From: [Candidatus Thermochlorobacteriaceae] bacterium GBChlB
Lineage (GTDB): Bacteria; Bacteroidota; Chlorobiia; Chlorobiales; Thermochlorobacteraceae
NCBI GenBank assembly: GCA_000724175.1
Contig: JPGV01000037.1
Span: 1 to 64,000 of the forward strand
Direction: 5' to 3'
DNA: 64,000 bases
Positions 58,975 through 64,000 of the stretch are shown here, in pieces. Made by a program: the position numbers and the translations under genes. Numbering within the stretch: the first letter of the stretch is position 1; every line of letters begins with the position of its first letter. Below the pieces are notes generated by a model. The model was not told the origin of the DNA, searched no databases, and saw only the letters and a list, made by a program, of their open reading frames with translations.

Positions 58975-61500
58975 ATGTCAATTAAGAATCCAATTGCATC
59001 GCCAACACGCGATTTTATTGCTCAGCCCGGGTTCCAGGGCAGCGACTTACAAACGCTCAAAACGCTGTTTGCCCAACATCTTAAATACTCCTTTGCCAAA
59101 GACGAATACACGGCAACGCTTCGCGACAGCTACAACAGCCTTGCGCTCACCGTGCGCGACGCGCTTATCGACCGCTGGATTGAAACCCAACAAACTTACT
59201 ACCGACAGGATACCAAGCGCGTTTATTACCTCTCCATGGAATTTCTCATCGGCAGAACGCTGGGCAACGCCGCGCTCAACTTAGGACTCGATGACGAAGT
59301 GCATCGCTTGATGCAAGACATGGGCTACGACATGGAAGAAGTGCAGGAAATTGAACCCGACGCGGGTTTGGGCAACGGCGGCTTAGGTCGGCTCGCAGCA
59401 TGCTTCTTGGACTCTATGGCGACGCTTGGCATTCCGGGTTACGGTTACGGCATTCGATACGAGTTTGGCATCTTCGCGCAAAAAATTCGAAACGGCTTTC
59501 AAATCGAGACGCCCGACAACTGGCTTCGCTACGGCAATCCGTGGGAAGTGGCGCGCCCCGAATACCTCTATAAAATCAAGTTTTATGGCAGGGTGCATCA
59601 ATACATCGACCATCACGGCAACCTGAGAAACGATTGGGTCGATGCGCACGAAGTTATGGCAATGGCTTACGACACGCCGATTCCGGGCTACGGCAATAAC
59701 ACCGTGAATACGATGCGGCTGTGGTCGGCAAAAGCTACACGCGAATTTAGCTTCGAGTGCTTCAACGAGGGCGACTACGACAAAGCCGTCGCCGAAAAAG
59801 CTGACTCGGAGACTATTTCAAAAGTTCTTTATCCGAACGATAACACGCCCGAAGGGAAGGAACTGCGTCTGAAACAAGAATACTTTTTCGTTTCCGCCAC
59901 GCTGCAAGACATCATTCGTCGCTACAAAAAAACGCACACCACGTTTGATTTCTTTGCCGATAAGGTCGCCATTCAACTCAACGACACACACCCGGCTGTT
60001 GGCATTGCCGAACTGATGCACCTTCTGGTCGACATCGAGCATCTCGGCTGGGAAAAAGCATGGGAGATTACCACGAAAGTGTTTGCCTATACGAACCACA
60101 CTGTTCTGCCTGAGGCGTTAGAGCGCTGGAGCGTCTCACTGTTTGAGCGTCTCTTGCCGCGACATCTACAAATCATCTATGAAATCAATCGTCGATTTTT
60201 GGACAGCGTGAAAGCCGCCTTTCCCAACGATAATGCCAAACTTGCACGGCTCTCGCTGATTGAGGAAGGAGATGACCGCAAAGTGCGCATGGCGAACCTC
60301 GCTATCGTTGGCAGCCACTCGGTCAATGGCGTCGCTGCGCTGCACACCGACATCATCAAGCAGACGCTGTTCAAGGATTTCTACGACCTCATGCCCGAGA
60401 AATTTAACAACAAGACCAACGGCGTTACGCAGCGCCGATGGCTACGCTTGTGCAATCCCGAACTCTCAAAACTCATCTCATCTAAAATCGGCGACGGGTG
60501 GGTTACAGATCTTTACGAACTGAAAAAATTAGAGCGTTATGCCGAAGACGAGGCATTTCATCACGAGTGGCAAACCGTGAAACGACATAACAAAGAGCGT
60601 TTGGCAGAGTATATCAAATCGCACTACAAGCTCGCCGTCAACCCAAATGCGATGTTCGATTGCCAAATCAAGCGCTTGCACGAATACAAGCGCCAGTTGC
60701 TCAATGCGCTGCACGCCGTCAGGCTCTACAACTGGATTAAGGCGCATCCTTACGAGAGCGTTACGCCGCGCGTCATTTTGTTCGGCGGAAAAGCGGCGCC
60801 CGGCTATGCCAAAGCTAAACTCATCATCAAGCTCATCAACTCCATCGCTGACGTCGTCAATCACGACCGCGACGTGGCAGATAAGCTCAAAGTGTTGTTC
60901 TTGGAAAACTATTCCGTCTCGCTTTCAGAGAAAATCATGCCTGCCGCCGATTTGTCGGAACAAATTTCAACAGCGGGCTACGAAGCCAGCGGCACGGGCA
61001 ATATGAAGTTCGCGATGAACGGTGCATTAACGATTGGCACAATGGACGGCGCGAACGTCGAGATGCGCGAAGAAATCGGTGACGACAATATCTTCATTTT
61101 CGGATTGCTCGCCGATGAGGTCATCGCTCTCAGGCATCATTATCAGCCTTGGGAATACTACAACGCCAACGCGGAGTTGAAGCAAGCCGTTGATATGATT
61201 GCCCATGGATACTTTTCGCCGTCGCAGCCCGACCTGTTCCGACCAATTACCAACTCGCTCTTGCAAGGCGACACGTATATGCTCATGGCGGATTTTGAGA
61301 GCTACGTGCGCTGCCAAGAGCGTGTCAGTGCGATGTATCAAAATCCATTTGAATGGACAAAACGCTCGATTTTGAATGTGGCGCGCATGGGGAAATTTTC
61401 CAGCGACCGCACCATCAAGGAATACGCCGATGAGATTTGGCGCGTCAAGCCAATTGAGGTCAGCGCGCCTGCCGACAATGGTAAAACCGTTGGGGCATAA
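58975..61500 (+). CDS. glgP: Glycogen phosphorylase
   Basis: 841 residues; releases glucose 1-phosphate from glycogen. AAGGAG (58961-58966) sets the start at 58975. Motifs: [79 protein letters not shown], and the pyridoxal-phosphate site [14 protein letters not shown] (Lys about 678). Full length for the E. coli MalP/GlgP type. No other glycogen genes are in the window. Confidence 0.97.
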   Translation: MSIKNPIASPTRDFIAQPGFQGSDLQTLKTLFAQHLKYSFAKDEYTATLRDSYNSLALTVRDALIDRWIETQQTYYRQDTKRVYYLSMEFLIGRTLGNAALNLGLDDEVHRLMQDMGYDMEEVQEIEPDAGLGNGGLGRLAACFLDSMATLGIPGYGYGIRYEFGIFAQKIRNGFQIETPDNWLRYGNPWEVARPEYLYKIKFYGRVHQYIDHHGNLRNDWVDAHEVMAMAYDTPIPGYGNNTVNTMRLWSAKATREFSFECFNEGDYDKAVAEKADSETISKVLYPNDNTPEGKELRLKQEYFFVSATLQDIIRRYKKTHTTFDFFADKVAIQLNDTHPAVGIAELMHLLVDIEHLGWEKAWEITTKVFAYTNHTVLPEALERWSVSLFERLLPRHLQIIYEINRRFLDSVKAAFPNDNAKLARLSLIEEGDDRKVRMANLAIVGSHSVNGVAALHTDIIKQTLFKDFYDLMPEKFNNKTNGVTQRRWLRLCNPELSKLISSKIGDGWVTDLYELKKLERYAEDEAFHHEWQTVKRHNKERLAEYIKSHYKLAVNPNAMFDCQIKRLHEYKRQLLNALHAVRLYNWIKAHPYESVTPRVILFGGKAAPGYAKAKLIIKLINSIADVVNHDRDVADKLKVLFLENYSVSLSEKIMPAADLSEQISTAGYEASGTGNMKFAMNGALTIGTMDGANVEMREEIGDDNIFIFGLLADEVIALRHHYQPWEYYNANAELKQAVDMIAHGYFSPSQPDLFRPITNSLLQGDTYMLMADFESYVRCQERVSAMYQNPFEWTKRSILNVARMGKFSSDRTIKEYADEIWRVKPIEVSAPADNGKTVGA

Positions 61501-61506
61501 CGGGAC

Positions 61507-61547
61507 AACCGTCGTTTGTCGACTGCCAACGCGAGACAGCGACGGTT
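61507..61547 (+). promoter_or_regulatory. Inverted repeat after glgP
   Basis: AACCGTCG (61507-61514) and CGACGGTT (61540-61547) are perfect 8-base complements separated by 25 bases, beginning 6 bases after the glgP stop and ending 24 bases before the next start. No T run. Confidence 0.4.
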
Positions 61548-61571
61548 CATTACAACTTACATCATTTTGCT

Positions 61572-61997
61572 ATGTCCGATACGCGAATTACACCGCAAGA
61601 CCGCGCTATGGAGATTCTCTCCAAGCACTTGGACGAGTCTGCGTTCGCCGAACTTTCCGCAATTTCCGCTGAAACCGAGGCCTTGTTCCGCGAACACGCG
61701 CAGCCGACGCTCACTACCGTCTCGGCTATCGTGAGCGCTTTTTTCAGAGCGCGCGGCGAGAGCGACGAGTTCATCGCCGATTGGCTGGCGCAAGCAGAAC
61801 GACACGGACAAAGTTACGGACTTCCCCCTGATGCCATTCCCGCCACGATGATGGCAGACTTCGGCATGTTTCGCTATGTCGAGTTTCTCAAAATACATGG
61901 GCTTTCCGACGATGAGATTTTCCAAGTCTTTTCGGGCGCAGTTGAGGAAAAATTCGAACTGCGCGTCAACGGCATCGCGATTCCACCGAAGAATTAA
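61572..61997 (+). CDS. Hypothetical helical protein after glgP
   Basis: 141 residues, acidic, apparently all-helical (AMEILSKHLDESAFAELSAISAETEALFREHAQPTLTTVSAIVSAFFRARGESDEFIADWLAQAERHG). No signal, membrane helix or recognised domain. It lies 27 bases before the thioesterase gene on the same strand. Confidence 0.6.
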   Translation: MSDTRITPQDRAMEILSKHLDESAFAELSAISAETEALFREHAQPTLTTVSAIVSAFFRARGESDEFIADWLAQAERHGQSYGLPPDAIPATMMADFGMFRYVEFLKIHGLSDDEIFQVFSGAVEEKFELRVNGIAIPPKN

Positions 61998-62024
61998 ACC
62001 CACTCTGTCTCTTTCTTCCAAAGA

Positions 62025-62471
62025 ATGACATCTACGCTGCAATATCTGCAATCGCGCGTCGGCGAACAGTTCGGCGAGTCGCACCCGTCGCCCGTTGGAC
62101 GCTGGCTCAACGGTACGCTGCGCGAGGTTCGGGAAGGCGAGTTTGTTGCCGATTTTTTGGTGCGTCCCGATATGACCAACCCTGTCGGCATTCTGCACGG
62201 CGGCGTTCTGACGACCATCATGGACGAAGCCATGGGCATTGCGATTTACACGCTTGATGACGCCAACTTTTTCGCCACTATCAACCTTGCCGTCGATTTT
62301 CTGCGCAGCGCACGGACAGGCGAGATTGTAACAGCGCGGGCAAGCGTTGTGCGACGCGGCAAGCGCATCATCAACGCCGAATGCCGTGTGTTCAATCAGT
62401 CCGGAGACCTCATCGCTAAAGGCTCCTGCAACTGCGCTGCAACAGACACGCAAAAGACGTCGACTGTTTGA
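62025..62471 (+). CDS. PaaI/YbgC-type hotdog thioesterase
   Basis: 148 residues, hotdog fold. DMTNPVGILHGGVLTTIMDEAMGIAI contains the HGG and acidic residue pattern of PaaI-type acyl-CoA thioesterases; NLAVDFLRSARTGEIVTARASVVRRGKRIINAECRVFNQSGDLIAKGSCNC completes the domain. Hydrolyses an acyl-CoA; substrate unknown. Confidence 0.9.
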   Translation: MTSTLQYLQSRVGEQFGESHPSPVGRWLNGTLREVREGEFVADFLVRPDMTNPVGILHGGVLTTIMDEAMGIAIYTLDDANFFATINLAVDFLRSARTGEIVTARASVVRRGKRIINAECRVFNQSGDLIAKGSCNCAATDTQKTSTV

Positions 62472-62515
62472 CGCCGTCCCCCATCGCCGCCAAGTTTCTC
62501 TGGAACGGAACCGCG

Positions 62516-62546
62516 TTTGTCCTATGGGCACTCCGTTGTATATTTC
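62516..62546 (+). promoter_or_regulatory. gyrB promoter
   Basis: TTTG (62516-62519), exactly 19 bases, then TATATTTC (62539-62546), a strong Bacteroidota-type promoter 44 bases before the gyrB start. Confidence 0.7.
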
Positions 62547-62566
62547 TAATCTCGATAGCAACCTAA

Positions 62567-64000
<1,434 letters not shown>

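Overview
The window looks like a chromosomal segment from the Bacteroidota/Chlorobiota lineage, most likely a Chlorobiota-type (green-sulfur-bacterium-related) organism with an aerobic life style. Supporting signs are a TonB-dependent receptor with a carboxypeptidase-like N-terminal domain, a C25 (gingipain/PorU-like) protease with a type IX secretion sorting domain, the long IspG form with a central insert, and promoters that fit TTTG-N19-TAnnTTTG. Few genes have a Shine-Dalgarno sequence. 4-hydroxyphenylpyruvate dioxygenase needs O2. Base composition is close to half GC throughout, with no large foreign island. The species call is an inference.

Layout. 1-7040: a five-gene, translationally coupled envelope operon (TonB receptor, two lipoproteins, an outer-membrane barrel, a small membrane protein). 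7092-15629: B12-dependent acyl-CoA mutase, SGNH-TPR protein, ispG, methyltransferase, FtsB/DivIC-like protein, Uma2 nuclease, rnhB. 15745-21129: der, an SbcC/Rad50 ATPase and an unknown partner. 21261-25425: pfkA, then an inorganic-carbon cassette of secreted beta-carbonic anhydrase, SbtA bicarbonate transporter, SbtB (PII-like) and an HTH regulator. 25541-33938: tRNA-Gln, tpiA, a small Sm-like protein, greA, purS/purQ with a DNA methyltransferase between them, pssA, glutathione peroxidase. 34170-45703: a surface-polysaccharide region in which a 1836-residue PorU-like protease sits in one overlapping operon with a heptosyltransferase-family enzyme, an O-antigen-polymerase-like protein, a methyltransferase and a glycosyltransferase. 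45906-53172: transporter, FAH-family hydrolase, tlpA, a VapC-like toxin cassette, hppD, rfbC, response regulator, hemE. 53320-57885: the F0 half of ATP synthase (atpH, F, E, B and two assembly-type proteins) joined to bactofilin, next to an M23 peptidase. 58142-64000: Crp/Fnr regulator, glgP, a hypothetical gene, a thioesterase and the 5' part of gyrB, which runs off the window.

The most unusual observation is at 49197-49973. A toxin cassette sits exactly at the end of hppD and is flanked by a perfect 43-bp direct repeat. One copy encodes the end of HPPD; the other encodes the last residues of the small partner protein and also carries the -33 box of the tlpA promoter. Insertion therefore seems to have spared both neighbours. 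Other items of note are the PorU/polysaccharide operon, the carbon cassette with a 32-bp palindrome between carbonic anhydrase and sbtA, the methyltransferase inside the pur genes, changed substrate residues in the acyl-CoA mutase, and short tandem repeats in the hemE and bactofilin leaders.
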